Part shown: one piece after another, positions 1 to 5,807 of the stretch
Layout: each line of letters opens with the position of its first letter
How positions within the stretch are numbered: position 1 is the first letter of the stretch
Source of the DNA: Treponema phagedenis
Lineage (GTDB): Bacteria > Spirochaetota > Spirochaetia > Treponematales > Treponemataceae
Direction of reading: 5' to 3'
Assembly: GCF_008153345.1 (NCBI RefSeq)
Contig: NZ_CP042818.1
Coordinates: 496,001-560,000 of the forward strand
DNA length: 64,000 bases
Made by a program: the position numbers and the translations under genes
Notes under the pieces: model-generated
Database searches by the model: none
The model's input: only the letters and a program-made list of their open reading frames with translations
Told to the model about the DNA's origin: nothing

Positions 1-376
1 TATTTTTTTTAAAACTTTTAATTGCCGCAGGCTCTTCGCCCAAATATGCCAAATGGTGCAAGTACAATTTTCCGGTTTCGCCTGAGCGTTTCGCTCCGAT
101 TGAGCATTCCGGGAAAAATCCCGCGTCAACGGCTTTCGCTAATTCATCCTGTTCTTCAATAATGCCGTATAAAATACCGTCTTTTAATTCAAGGCTTACA
201 ACAGATCCGAGTCGAGGTTCAGCCGCTTCGGTAACATGCCCGATTGTGATGGGGCTTGAATCTTGTGCGGTAAATGATTCGTAAATTTCCTGTAAGTCTT
301 GTTCACTTACAATTTGCGTATTTGATTGCGAGCCGAAAACTCCGGCACGCGCAATCGGTCTTATTCTTGTTTTCAT
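1..376 (-). CDS. Phage prohead protease/scaffold-like protein (partial)
   Basis: The frame is open on the minus strand from an ATG at 376 and runs off the left edge, giving about 125 N-terminal residues. The segment with GHVTEAAEPRLGSV, then SIGAKR and HHLAYLGEEPAAI, resembles the N-terminal half of phage prohead maturation proteases (Mu gpI-like), which commonly end this domain with an 'A-LG-PAI' stretch. It would cleave scaffold and capsid proteins during head assembly. It is read leftward, away from the terminase and portal genes at 13.4-18.1 kb. The family call is by eye; the active-site residues cannot be assigned from the fragment. Confidence 0.6.
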   Translation of the reverse strand, partial: MKTRIRPIARAGVFGSQSNTQIVSEQDLQEIYESFTAQDSSPITIGHVTEAAEPRLGSVVSLELKDGILYGIIEEQDELAKAVDAGFFPECSIGAKRSGETGKLYLHHLAYLGEEPAAIKSFKKN

Positions 377-445
377 AGCTTGATGATACCGCGTTTTAAA
401 TGCGAAAATCGGAGAGGAGATACATTGAATGTAATTTTTTTTTAG

Positions 446-473
446 TTGAGTTTTTTATTTTTTAAGGTATAAT
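446..473 (+). promoter_or_regulatory. Sigma70-type promoter for the STAS-like gene
   Basis: TTGAGT at 446-451 and TATAAT at 468-473 are separated by 16 bp. Transcription would start near 480. This excludes the GTG at 474 as a usable start and supports the TTG at 498. Confidence 0.6.
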
Positions 474-497
474 GTGAAAAAAAAAGAGGTGAGAAAA

Positions 498-812
498 TTG
501 AAGGAAGCAACATTAAAAGTAGCGGAATGCGGCAGCGGCTATAAATATCAAGGCGCAAGGTTTATTCATTTAGGCCCCGATTCCGGAGAAGAATTCAGAG
601 AGAATTTTTTAATTCCGTTTCTTAAAAAAAATAAATCCGATTGCAGGTTGTGTGTTGACTTTGCCGGCACTGTTGTATTTACGCACGGATTTTTGGAAGA
701 AAGTTTTGGAGGCGCAATACGGCTCGGGTTTGAAACGGTAAAAAAAATTCAATTTAAAAACATTCCGCCTGAAATAAAAAAAGAGCTTTTGCGCTTGATA
801 AAAGAAAAATAA
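498..812 (+). CDS. STAS-like DUF4325 protein
   Basis: This is a small protein of 104 residues. The centre reads CRLCVDFAGTVVFTHGFLEESFGG, matching the pattern of DUF4325 STAS-like proteins (conserved D, then S/T-x-x-FLEEaFG). These occur in phages and mobile elements, often near ATPases or restriction genes; their role is not established. The TTG start at 498 is preferred because AGAGGTGA lies just upstream and the promoter's predicted start site falls after the in-frame GTG at 474. It is the only rightward gene left of the repressor and converges on the HTH gene at 896-1099. Confidence 0.6.
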   Translation: MKEATLKVAECGSGYKYQGARFIHLGPDSGEEFRENFLIPFLKKNKSDCRLCVDFAGTVVFTHGFLEESFGGAIRLGFETVKKIQFKNIPPEIKKELLRLIKEK

Positions 813-813
813 A

Positions 814-841
814 AAAGCCCCGCGCATTTTTGCGGAGCTTT
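814..841. terminator. Bidirectional terminator between convergent genes
   Basis: Ten-base arms (AAAGCCCCGC at 814-823 and GCGGAGCTTT at 832-841, one mismatch) are flanked by A and T runs, so it can work in both directions. A near-identical copy with the same downstream bases lies at 1474-1503. Confidence 0.7.
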
Positions 842-895
842 AAAAAATAAAGATGAGAAAGGAAAAAGGCGGGCATGAGCGCCCGCTTAAAAATT

Positions 896-1099
896 TTATT
901 TGTCTTTTTGCTTTGCTCGTTTACCGGGTTTCGCTCGTGCAAGAAAACGTTCGTAGTCTGATTCTGTAAATACATAAATTTTTCTGCGATTTTCCCCGAC
1001 ATAATCTATATCATTTTCAGCCGCCCAGCGTGAGACTGTCTGCACTTCGCAACCGCAGCGCTCGGCTATATCCTTTGTTGTTAAAAGTTTTCTTGCCAT
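896..1099 (-). CDS. Small HTH (excisionase/MerR-type) DNA-binding protein
   Basis: The product has 67 residues starting MARKLLTTKDIAERCGC. The pattern 'T-x-DIAERCGC-x-V-TVSRWA' followed by 'N-RRKIYVFTESDYERFL' is a winged-helix HTH_17-type module as in phage excisionases and small regulators. The ATG at 1099 is preferred over the longer frame because GGGGGTGC sits just upstream and the extension overlaps another small ORF. The basic tail (AKPGKRAKQKDK) fits nucleic-acid binding. It ends the leftward cluster that begins at the promoter at 1395-1423. Confidence 0.65.
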   Translation of the reverse strand: MARKLLTTKDIAERCGCEVQTVSRWAAENDIDYVGENRRKIYVFTESDYERFLARAKPGKRAKQKDK

Positions 1100-1100
1100 A

Positions 1101-1187
1101 TTAGCACCCCCTTGTAAATTTGATAATAAGGTAAAACGCATAGACTACGATAAATCCGGCAAGTAATAGCTTAAATCGTTTTGTCAT
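1101..1187 (-). CDS. 28-residue single-pass membrane peptide
   Basis: The ATG at 1187 follows GGAGGTGTCAATT, a good ribosome site. The product begins MTKRFKLLLAG and is one hydrophobic helix with basic ends, stopping just before the HTH gene start (1099). Its role is unknown; the position in a phage cluster suggests a membrane-acting accessory peptide, but this is inference. Confidence 0.5.
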   Translation of the reverse strand: MTKRFKLLLAGFIVVYAFYLIIKFTRGC

Positions 1188-1221
1188 AATTGACACCTCC
1201 ATAAAAAAAATGTATTATAAA

Positions 1222-1244
1222 GGTCGGAGAGGTTTTCTCCGACC
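1222..1244 (-). terminator. Hairpin between two small membrane ORFs
   Basis: A perfect nine-base inverted repeat (GGTCGGAGA/TCTCCGACC) lies between the stop of the 36-residue ORF and the start of the 28-residue ORF. On the minus strand it is followed by TTTATAATAC, so it may partly terminate transcription or the downstream bases may add a weak promoter. Confidence 0.5.
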
Positions 1245-1252
1245 CGCACCGC

Positions 1253-1363
1253 TTATTTAAGCAGAGCTTCAATGATTGCGGCGATTGCCAGAAGTGCGGT
1301 GGATATGGCAACTATCCACTCGGTAACACTTGGCGTTTGCCGCTTTTTTTTGCGTTTCCGCAT
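1253..1363 (-). CDS. 36-residue single-pass membrane protein
   Basis: The ATG at 1363 is preceded by GAGGAGG. The product starts with a strongly basic stretch (MRKRKKKRQ) followed by a 20-residue hydrophobic helix (WIVAISTALLAIAAIIEALL). It is the first gene after the consensus promoter at 1395-1423. No homology can be claimed. Confidence 0.5.
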   Translation of the reverse strand: MRKRKKKRQTPSVTEWIVAISTALLAIAAIIEALLK

Positions 1364-1394
1364 TTTTTAACCTCCTCATCTTTAATATGATTAT

Positions 1395-1423
1395 ATTATA
1401 CAACAAGATGTATTTTGTGTCAA
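1395..1423 (-). promoter_or_regulatory. Consensus sigma70 promoter, leftward
   Basis: On the minus strand TTGACA (1423-1418) and TATAAT (1400-1395) are perfect consensus boxes with a 17 bp spacer. It drives the small membrane ORFs and the HTH gene, so these are likely expressed in the lysogen unless repressed. Confidence 0.8.
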
Positions 1424-1473
1424 GACCTTTTTTAAAAAAGTTTTATTTTTTTTTGCGGTTGATAAAATAAAAA

Positions 1474-1503
1474 AAAGCCCCGCGCATTTTTGCTCGGAGC
1501 TTT
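1474..1503 (-). terminator. Terminator after the lipoprotein gene
   Basis: An imperfect nine-base stem (AAAGCCCCG/CGGAGCTTT) is followed on the minus strand by a T-rich run. It is almost a duplicate of the 814-841 element. Confidence 0.65.
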
Positions 1504-1530
1504 AAAAAATAAAGATGAGTTTTTGTTGTA

Positions 1531-2151
1531 TTACCAATTTTTACTTGGTTCAGTAAGTATATCTGCTGTAATAAAATCTTTTATTTTTTGTAAATCATCC
1601 CCTTTAAAAGTTAATATATCAAAATAGGATTTTTCCCCCTTGTATTGAACAATAAGCGAGTTTGTTTTCAAGATATTATTAATTTCTTCGGGAGTTATTA
1701 TAAATCGAGCAAATTCGTGAACAAAAGAGTCATTACCAATTCGAATAACATCTCTAGTAGGGTTTTTATCTTTTAATTTAACAGTGCTTGTATCTGTTTT
1801 AAAATCAAGAGAATCGATAAAAGCCCATGTGCGTGGGTCTTGATAGAGTACATCAAAAAAATAAATATATTCGCCAGTATAACCTTTTTCTTTTAAGGTA
1901 TTCATCGCATTTTCTTCAGGTAGAATTTTCCCTGCTAATAAGCACTGGACACCGCCGAATCCATCGCTTTTTTTATAAATCAGTAAATTATTTGTAATTT
2001 TATTCCCATCAACTGATGGGGTATTTCTTACAAGAATACCAAACTGTTTTTCCCAATATGCTCGCGATGCCCGTGTTGGCGCAATGCTTGCGCATCCGGA
2101 AATAAACACTGTTAAAATGACAACTAAAGAAAATAATTTTTTATGTTTCAT
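1531..2151 (-). CDS. Prophage-encoded lipoprotein (moron candidate)
   Basis: The protein has 206 residues. It has a lipoprotein signal peptide (KHKKLFSLVVILTVFISGC, lipobox ISGC at about residue 20), so it should be lipid-anchored outside the inner membrane. The rest (YWEKQFGILVRN, EEINNILKTNS) shows no family I recognise. It has its own promoter (2172-2200), strong ribosome site (AGAAGGAG) and terminator (1474-1503), the usual layout of a lysogeny-expressed cargo gene that alters the host surface. Function unknown. Confidence 0.7.
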   Translation of the reverse strand: MKHKKLFSLVVILTVFISGCASIAPTRASRAYWEKQFGILVRNTPSVDGNKITNNLLIYKKSDGFGGVQCLLAGKILPEENAMNTLKEKGYTGEYIYFFDVLYQDPRTWAFIDSLDFKTDTSTVKLKDKNPTRDVIRIGNDSFVHEFARFIITPEEINNILKTNSLIVQYKGEKSYFDILTFKGDDLQKIKDFITADILTEPSKNW

Positions 2152-2171
2152 ATAATACTCCTTCTGTAAAT

Positions 2172-2200
2172 ATTATATACTTGTTTTCCTGAATTTGCAA
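2172..2200 (-). promoter_or_regulatory. Promoter of the lipoprotein gene
   Basis: TTGCAA (2200-2195) and TATAAT (2177-2172) on the minus strand with 17 bp spacing, about 20 bases upstream of the start at 2151. Confidence 0.65.
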
Positions 2201-2267
2201 CCATCCACCACCCCTTAAACCCTGCCCACAGCTGCGTAATGCCGTTTAAAAAACGTTCGAAAGATTT

Positions 2268-2287
2268 AAGGCTATCATTTTAGCCTT
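2268..2287 (+). terminator. Hairpin with T tail
   Basis: AAGGCTA/TAGCCTT arms around a six-base loop, followed by TTT. It lies between the repressor end and the lipoprotein promoter and insulates them, mainly against rightward transcription. Confidence 0.5.
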
Positions 2288-2309
2288 TTTCGGTTTAAAG
2301 CGCGTTAAA

Positions 2310-2330
2310 AGCCGTTTTTACAAAACGGCT
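2310..2330 (-). terminator. Repressor-gene terminator overlapping its stop codon
   Basis: Nine-base arms AGCCGTTTT/AAAACGGCT with a three-base loop; the repressor stop codon (2318-2320) sits in the hairpin and a T-rich stretch follows on the minus strand. Confidence 0.55.
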
Positions 2331-3187
2331 ATAAATTTAGCTTTTGCCTCCCAATCGCCTTCTTTAAGCGGAATAATCGCCCCGCTGCCGTCTTCAAACA
2401 AAAGCTGCCACTCTCCCTCATCTGTTTGGTGGAGTCGTTTTAACGTGGTATTTTCTCCATATTTTACGACCATAATTGAACCGTTTACCGGGCTGTTGCA
2501 GTATTCTAATAATACATGGCTGCCGTCCGCAATTCCCGCCGCTGTCATGCTGGTACCCTTAATTTTTGCCACGCAATATTTATGCCTCTTTTTTAAAAAG
2601 CGTTTCGGTACCGGGTAGGTTTCATAATTGTCAAAAGCTTCTATTGGAAAGCCCGCCGCAAGGTTTTCAGCAAGCGGTAAATCTTCCGTTTCTTCCTCTT
2701 CCCCGTCCGCGCCGTAATAAGCGAGCCGCTCGTGCACTTCACCGGTTGAACCCATTGTGCGAATAATTGACTTACGAGGATTCTCCGGCTTTTTCATGTT
2801 TTCAGGAGAATATAATTGGATAAGCTTTTGTAACTCCTCTTCTATGGCTTGTTGGCGATTTTCTATTTTTTCAAACCTTTTGTTTTGTTCTGCGAATTTA
2901 GGAGCGATGGTCTGTTCTACCGCATTATTAAATTCCCGCAACAAAGGATTTTCTTCCGCGTTTTCGATGTCAGAAAGAAGCATATTACTATCATTGCCCA
3001 TTATCCAATTAGGATTTATCCCGTAATAATCCACTAATCCTTTTATAAACTTAGAAGGATTTTTATTTCTTCCTGTCTCAATATCTCGGATATAACCGTT
3101 TTTTACCCCTGTTTTTGCTTCAAGTTCAGACTTAGTACAATTAAAGTGTTGTAAAATCATAGCAATTTTATTTTTCCAGTCATTCAT
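2318..3187 (-). CDS. CI-type phage repressor (XRE HTH + S24 peptidase-like)
   Basis: The protein has 289 residues. The N-terminal XRE helix-turn-helix is at residues 7-60 (KSELEAKTGVKNGYIRDIETG, then GINPNWIMGN). The middle is charged and coiled-coil-like. The C-terminal S24/LexA-like dimerisation domain is at about 190-289 (GTSMTAAGIADGSHVLLEY, then GSIMVVKYGENTTLKRL), where GTSM carries the serine and TTLKRL the lysine of the autoproteolysis dyad. It should hold the prophage silent and be cleaved upon SOS induction. It is divergent from the early promoter and next to three GGA-TCC palindromes that are its likely operators. Confidence 0.85.
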   Translation of the reverse strand: MNDWKNKIAMILQHFNCTKSELEAKTGVKNGYIRDIETGRNKNPSKFIKGLVDYYGINPNWIMGNDSNMLLSDIENAEENPLLREFNNAVEQTIAPKFAEQNKRFEKIENRQQAIEEELQKLIQLYSPENMKKPENPRKSIIRTMGSTGEVHERLAYYGADGEEEETEDLPLAENLAAGFPIEAFDNYETYPVPKRFLKKRHKYCVAKIKGTSMTAAGIADGSHVLLEYCNSPVNGSIMVVKYGENTTLKRLHQTDEGEWQLLFEDGSGAIIPLKEGDWEAKAKFIAVL

Positions 3188-3190
3188 TTA

Positions 3191-3263
3191 GGATTTGTCC
3201 CCTATAAATATTAAAATTTATATAAATTTTCGGAAATATCCCTTGACAATTTAGGATATATCC
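3191..3263. promoter_or_regulatory. Three GGA(N4)TCC palindromes: probable repressor operators
   Basis: GGATTTGTCC (3191-3200), GGAAATATCC (3232-3241) and GGATATATCC (3254-3263) lie between the repressor start and the early promoter. Centres are 41 and 22 bp apart, close to four and two helical turns. The third sits in the spacer of the early promoter, where a bound repressor would block polymerase. Confidence 0.55.
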
Positions 3264-3271
3264 GTTATTAT
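3243..3271 (+). promoter_or_regulatory. Early rightward prophage promoter
   Basis: TTGACA at 3243-3248 and TATTAT at 3266-3271 with a 17 bp spacer. It drives the leader and the rightward early genes including transposase. Confidence 0.7.
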
Positions 3272-3279
3272 AAAATCAT

Positions 3280-3382
3280 GGCGTAAATATTCGCCACTTT
3301 ATAGCGGTTGCCTTGTAAGAAATGGCGTAAATATTCGCCATATCATAAAAGCAACACTAAACAAAACGGCGTAAATATTCGC
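3280..3382. promoter_or_regulatory. Three 16-bp palindromes GGCGTAAATATTCGCC
   Basis: Identical near-palindromes occur at 3280-3295, 3324-3339 and 3367-3382. Start-to-start distances are 44 and 43 bp, about four helical turns, so bound proteins would sit on the same face. They lie just after the early promoter's start site. Candidates are operators for the Ner-like protein or a Mu-type internal transposition enhancer; the sequence alone does not decide. Confidence 0.6.
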
Positions 3383-3515
3383 CATTTCCGATTATATCGA
3401 AAAAATCGGAAAAAATAAAGACGTGGAGTAAGCGCAGGACTTCTGAAACGTCAAACTGGTTTTTGAAAAGCGATTTTATTTTATTCAAGTGCGTAAGGGA
3501 AAAAATAAAATCTGA

Positions 3516-3584
3516 TAGGAAAGAAAAAAGGATAAGTACACCATGACTATCCTTAACAGGCAATGCCGATGCACTGCTTTCCTA
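3516..3584 (+). promoter_or_regulatory. Folded 5' leader of the early transcript
   Basis: An outer stem TAGGAAAG (3516-3523)/CTTTCCTA (3577-3584) encloses a second stem AAGGATA (3528-3534)/TATCCTT (3548-3554) and a short GGC-GCC hairpin. A 16-codon ORF (ATG at 3543) overlaps the fold and could be a leader peptide. Nothing longer is coded in 3383-3681. Confidence 0.4.
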
Positions 3585-3606
3585 CCAACATAAAAAAACG
3601 GCAAAA

Positions 3607-3650
3607 GCCCCGCAAGGGTTTTTATTCCGGTTCAAATCCGGAAGCGGGGC
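3607..3650 (+). ncRNA. tRNA-minihelix-like hairpin, copy 1
   Basis: GCCCCGC (3607-3613) pairs with GCGGGGC (3644-3650) as a seven-base acceptor-like stem. Stacked on its 3' strand is TTCCGG/CCGGAA closing the loop TTCAAAT (3631-3637), an exact TTCRANY T-loop. Only 11 bases replace the D and anticodon arms, so it is not a working tRNA. It precedes the ribosome site of the gene at 3682. A second copy is at 5371-5414. Confidence 0.5.
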
Positions 3651-3681
3651 ATCGGGATACTTCCCGAACGGAGGAATAAAC

Positions 3682-4122
3682 ATGGATTTAACTAAAATTA
3701 TTGACGACTTGGTTCGTAAAAAGTCTAAGTCGAAGCTTCAAAAACTTATTGCCAAATGTGGCGGATATATTTTCAGCATAGATTTCATAGCAAAGGACGA
3801 TAGTACAACAACAAGATACATAAATATCTTAACCAACGATTTTGATGAATCACTGAAAATTACAAAAACATATTGCGGCTATCCTTTTGAACAAGATGAA
3901 AAACAATGTTCCGTATACCTTCGCTTAATAAGCGACATCTCACCGAACGGACTGTATTCCGGCAGTATTGTTTTTTTGCAGGAACAAACAAAAGAAGCGG
4001 TTAAAAAAAGCAATGAGCTTACCATTCCCTACACTGTTAGAAGTATTAAAGAAAAAATTAAAACATTGCCAGAATATGATTTGTGGGATTTTAAAAACCG
4101 CATTGAGGAAGAGTTGATGTAG
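3682..4122 (+). CDS. Unknown early phage protein, paralogue 1
   Basis: The protein has 146 residues, with no family recognised. It is clearly paralogous to the next gene: both start MDLTK-IDDL, share a GGYIF motif near residue 29, a central region ending in 'G-I-F' and a closing 'F-K-IEE-LM'. It follows the folded leader and the minihelix-like hairpin, with CGGAGGA as ribosome site. As first gene of the early transcript it may act in takeover or regulation, but that is a guess. Confidence 0.6.
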   Translation: MDLTKIIDDLVRKKSKSKLQKLIAKCGGYIFSIDFIAKDDSTTTRYINILTNDFDESLKITKTYCGYPFEQDEKQCSVYLRLISDISPNGLYSGSIVFLQEQTKEAVKKSNELTIPYTVRSIKEKIKTLPEYDLWDFKNRIEEELM

Positions 4123-4133
4123 GAGGAATGAAA

Positions 4134-4574
4134 ATGGATTTAACAAAAAAGATTGACGATTTAATCGTGGCAAATGATGAGTCGGGATTGGATGCGATTA
4201 TCAAAGAACATGGCGGATATATTTTTAAAACGGAGTACCTTGGTTTTACGAGTAATCACGGACTTATGGGAGAGTATTTTTACAGCAATTCTTTTGAAGA
4301 AGCCGTGGGAAAAACAAAGGAATATTTAAGTATTCCCTTACAAAAAAAAGAAGACGGACTTTCAATATCTCTTGAATTAATAACTAAGTTTTTAAATGGC
4401 GGATTAGAATACGGCGCAAATATCTTTTCTAAAAAACAAACAGGGAAGGGAATCACCTCAACTTGCAACTTAAGCGATTGCAGTAATTTTGAGCAAATTA
4501 AGCGAGGAACTGAAACGCTATCGGATGATGATTTATTGAGGTTTAAAAAACTCATTGAGGAAACTTTGATGTAA
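4134..4574 (+). CDS. Unknown early phage protein, paralogue 2
   Basis: The protein has 146 residues, the same length as its upstream paralogue. The ATG at 4134 is chosen over 4128: TAGGAGG ends too close to 4128 but is seven bases from 4134, and MDLTKKIDDL then aligns with paralogue 1. Shared features are the GGYIF motif and the C-terminal F-K-LIEETLM. The tandem duplication with divergence suggests related but separate targets. No function assigned. Confidence 0.6.
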   Translation: MDLTKKIDDLIVANDESGLDAIIKEHGGYIFKTEYLGFTSNHGLMGEYFYSNSFEEAVGKTKEYLSIPLQKKEDGLSISLELITKFLNGGLEYGANIFSKKQTGKGITSTCNLSDCSNFEQIKRGTETLSDDDLLRFKKLIEETLM

Positions 4575-4581
4575 GCACAAT

Positions 4582-4606
4582 CCCCGCCGCAGTGGATGCG
4601 GCGGGG
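4582..4606 (+). terminator. Strong GC hairpin after the paralogue pair
   Basis: Perfect nine-base arms CCCCGCCGC (4582-4590) and GCGGCGGGG (4598-4606) with a seven-base loop. No T tail follows; instead an SD (CGGAGGA) does, as after the minihelix-like hairpins, so it may be a leader element or mRNA stabiliser rather than a terminator. Confidence 0.45.
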
Positions 4607-4682
4607 TATACGGAGGAATGTTAGGAGAAAATAAAAAATGAATATTTATTTTTTTCTTGCGATTATTTTAATTGCAAACAAT

Positions 4683-5270
4683 TTACTGATTTTGTTCCAT
4701 CTTCTTATACAACTTTCTGAGCCGCTTTATATCTTTTTTGTTAAGATTAAAACAATAATTGTCTACGATTTCCTGGCCTGTCTCAATTCGTATTTGTGCA
4801 AGAATATTTTGATAATGCGGCTGGCTAAGAGTGAGGAGGCTTTTTTTGAGCTTTTCGGCGGTATTATCGGAGTTGCCGGAATCCTTTCCGAGCAACAATG
4901 CGTTATTAATAATTTTAGTCGCCGAAACGATACGATGGAGATCGGCGATATATTTACACACATCTTTACTTGCAATGAGTACACCCCGGTTGAGAAAATC
5001 GACGAGTTGTACGCTGAGTTCCTCGATGAATTTATCAAAAGCGATAAGCGAACAGAAATCCAAATCCGGGTACTCATAAATGAACTTGACCATTGCAGCA
5101 GAAAGCTCGTGATAAAACTCGATTCGTTTTGGGAATACTTCATAAAACAATCGTTCCTTGCGAGCCCGAGCGTTTGCGAAAAAGTTAAACAAAGAATTAA
5201 GAGCAAATATTAACACACTTCCGCCTACGGTTATACCTGCTGCAATAATTATTGCTAACTCATTACTCAT
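4683..5270 (-). CDS. N-terminally anchored membrane protein, opposite to early genes
   Basis: The product has 195 residues from the ATG at 5270 (MSNELAIIIAAG). One N-terminal transmembrane helix (about residues 4-30) is followed by a basic RARKERL and a helical cytoplasmic domain (KRIEFYHELSAAM, DKFIEELSVQLVDF). The frame extends upstream to 5429, but AGGAG lies upstream of 5270. It is the only minus-strand gene inside the early rightward block, so it could be expressed in the lysogen, for example as an exclusion protein; this is inference. A rightward ORF at 4638-5213 covers the same DNA and is less convincing. Confidence 0.55.
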   Translation of the reverse strand: MSNELAIIIAAGITVGGSVLIFALNSLFNFFANARARKERLFYEVFPKRIEFYHELSAAMVKFIYEYPDLDFCSLIAFDKFIEELSVQLVDFLNRGVLIASKDVCKYIADLHRIVSATKIINNALLLGKDSGNSDNTAEKLKKSLLTLSQPHYQNILAQIRIETGQEIVDNYCFNLNKKDIKRLRKLYKKMEQNQ

Positions 5271-5370
5271 AAAAAACACCACTCCTAAAATTTTTATAGT
5301 TTTTTTTGGCGAATTAATTATAGCAAATTTTAAGATGGTTTTATACCTTCGAGCCTTGCGCCCGAAGGTT

Positions 5371-5414
5371 GCCCCGCAAGGGTTTTTATTCCGGTTCAAC
5401 TCCGGAAGCGGGGC
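5371..5414 (+). ncRNA. tRNA-minihelix-like hairpin, copy 2
   Basis: It has the same seven-base stem GCCCCGC/GCGGGGC (5371-5377, 5408-5414) and the same T-arm stem TTCCGG/CCGGAA as copy 1. The loop is TTCAACT, which differs from copy 1 in two bases yet still fits TTCRANY. It precedes the leader of the Ner-like gene. Confidence 0.5.
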
Positions 5415-5447
5415 TTTGGGAAACTTCACCTAACGGAGGAAAACAAC

Positions 5448-5453
5448 ATGTAA
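5448..5453 (+). promoter_or_regulatory. Start-stop element (ATG TAA) before the Ner-like gene
   Basis: CGGAGGA is followed at proper spacing by ATG and at once by TAA, and that TAA is the start of TAAGGAGG, the ribosome site of the gene at 5466. A ribosome initiating here would terminate on top of the next SD, which could couple or throttle translation. Confidence 0.4.
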
Positions 5454-5465
5454 GGAGGAATCACT

Positions 5466-5807
5466 ATGGACAACAGCACTGTACCTCTTGATGATTTTTT
5501 AATTTTGGAAAAATACGCGGTAACAAGTAGACCGTACCCCTTTGACCTTGAGCGTAAACAAAAGGTAGAGCGGGCTATGTTTGACGCGGGTATTCGAAGC
5601 GTTTCCGAATTAGCGAAACGGTTAAAAATGAATTATACAAGCCTATCGGAAATAATCAACGGTACCCGCTTAAGTAGAAAGGCAGAAACTCGTATTGCAG
5701 CCTTTTTAAAAAGGCCCGCCGCCGAACTCTTTACTGTACGTACTCCTTTAGAACTTGCAAAGATGAACAAAAAACAAATTGAAAGTAACGGGGGGCGTGT
5801 TGCATGA
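5466..5807 (+). CDS. Ner-like HTH regulator
   Basis: The protein has 113 residues with a central helix-turn-helix (SVSELAKRLKMNYTSLSEI, about residues 40-60), XRE/Ner type. In Mu, ner directly precedes the transposase gene and damps early transcription. Here its stop overlaps the transposase start (ATGA at 5804-5807), so the two are translationally coupled. The ribosome site is TAAGGAGG. A likely ligand is one of the palindrome sets at 3191-3382. Confidence 0.7.
   Translation: MDNSTVPLDDFLILEKYAVTSRPYPFDLERKQKVERAMFDAGIRSVSELAKRLKMNYTSLSEIINGTRLSRKAETRIAAFLKRPAAELFTVRTPLELAKMNKKQIESNGGRVA

Noticed and set aside
609-1002. Minus-strand ORFs opposite the STAS-like and HTH genes
   Set aside because: They run across the terminator and oppose or shift from better-supported genes, with odd Phe/Lys-rich composition.
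3607-3650. Functional tRNA gene
   Set aside because: Acceptor and T arms are present, but D and anticodon arms are missing, so no amino acid can be decoded.
4638-5213. Rightward 191-residue ORF opposite the membrane protein
   Set aside because: It mirrors the minus-strand gene for most of its length; the minus frame has the better protein character. Only its first 15 codons, with a weak ribosome site, are free of overlap.
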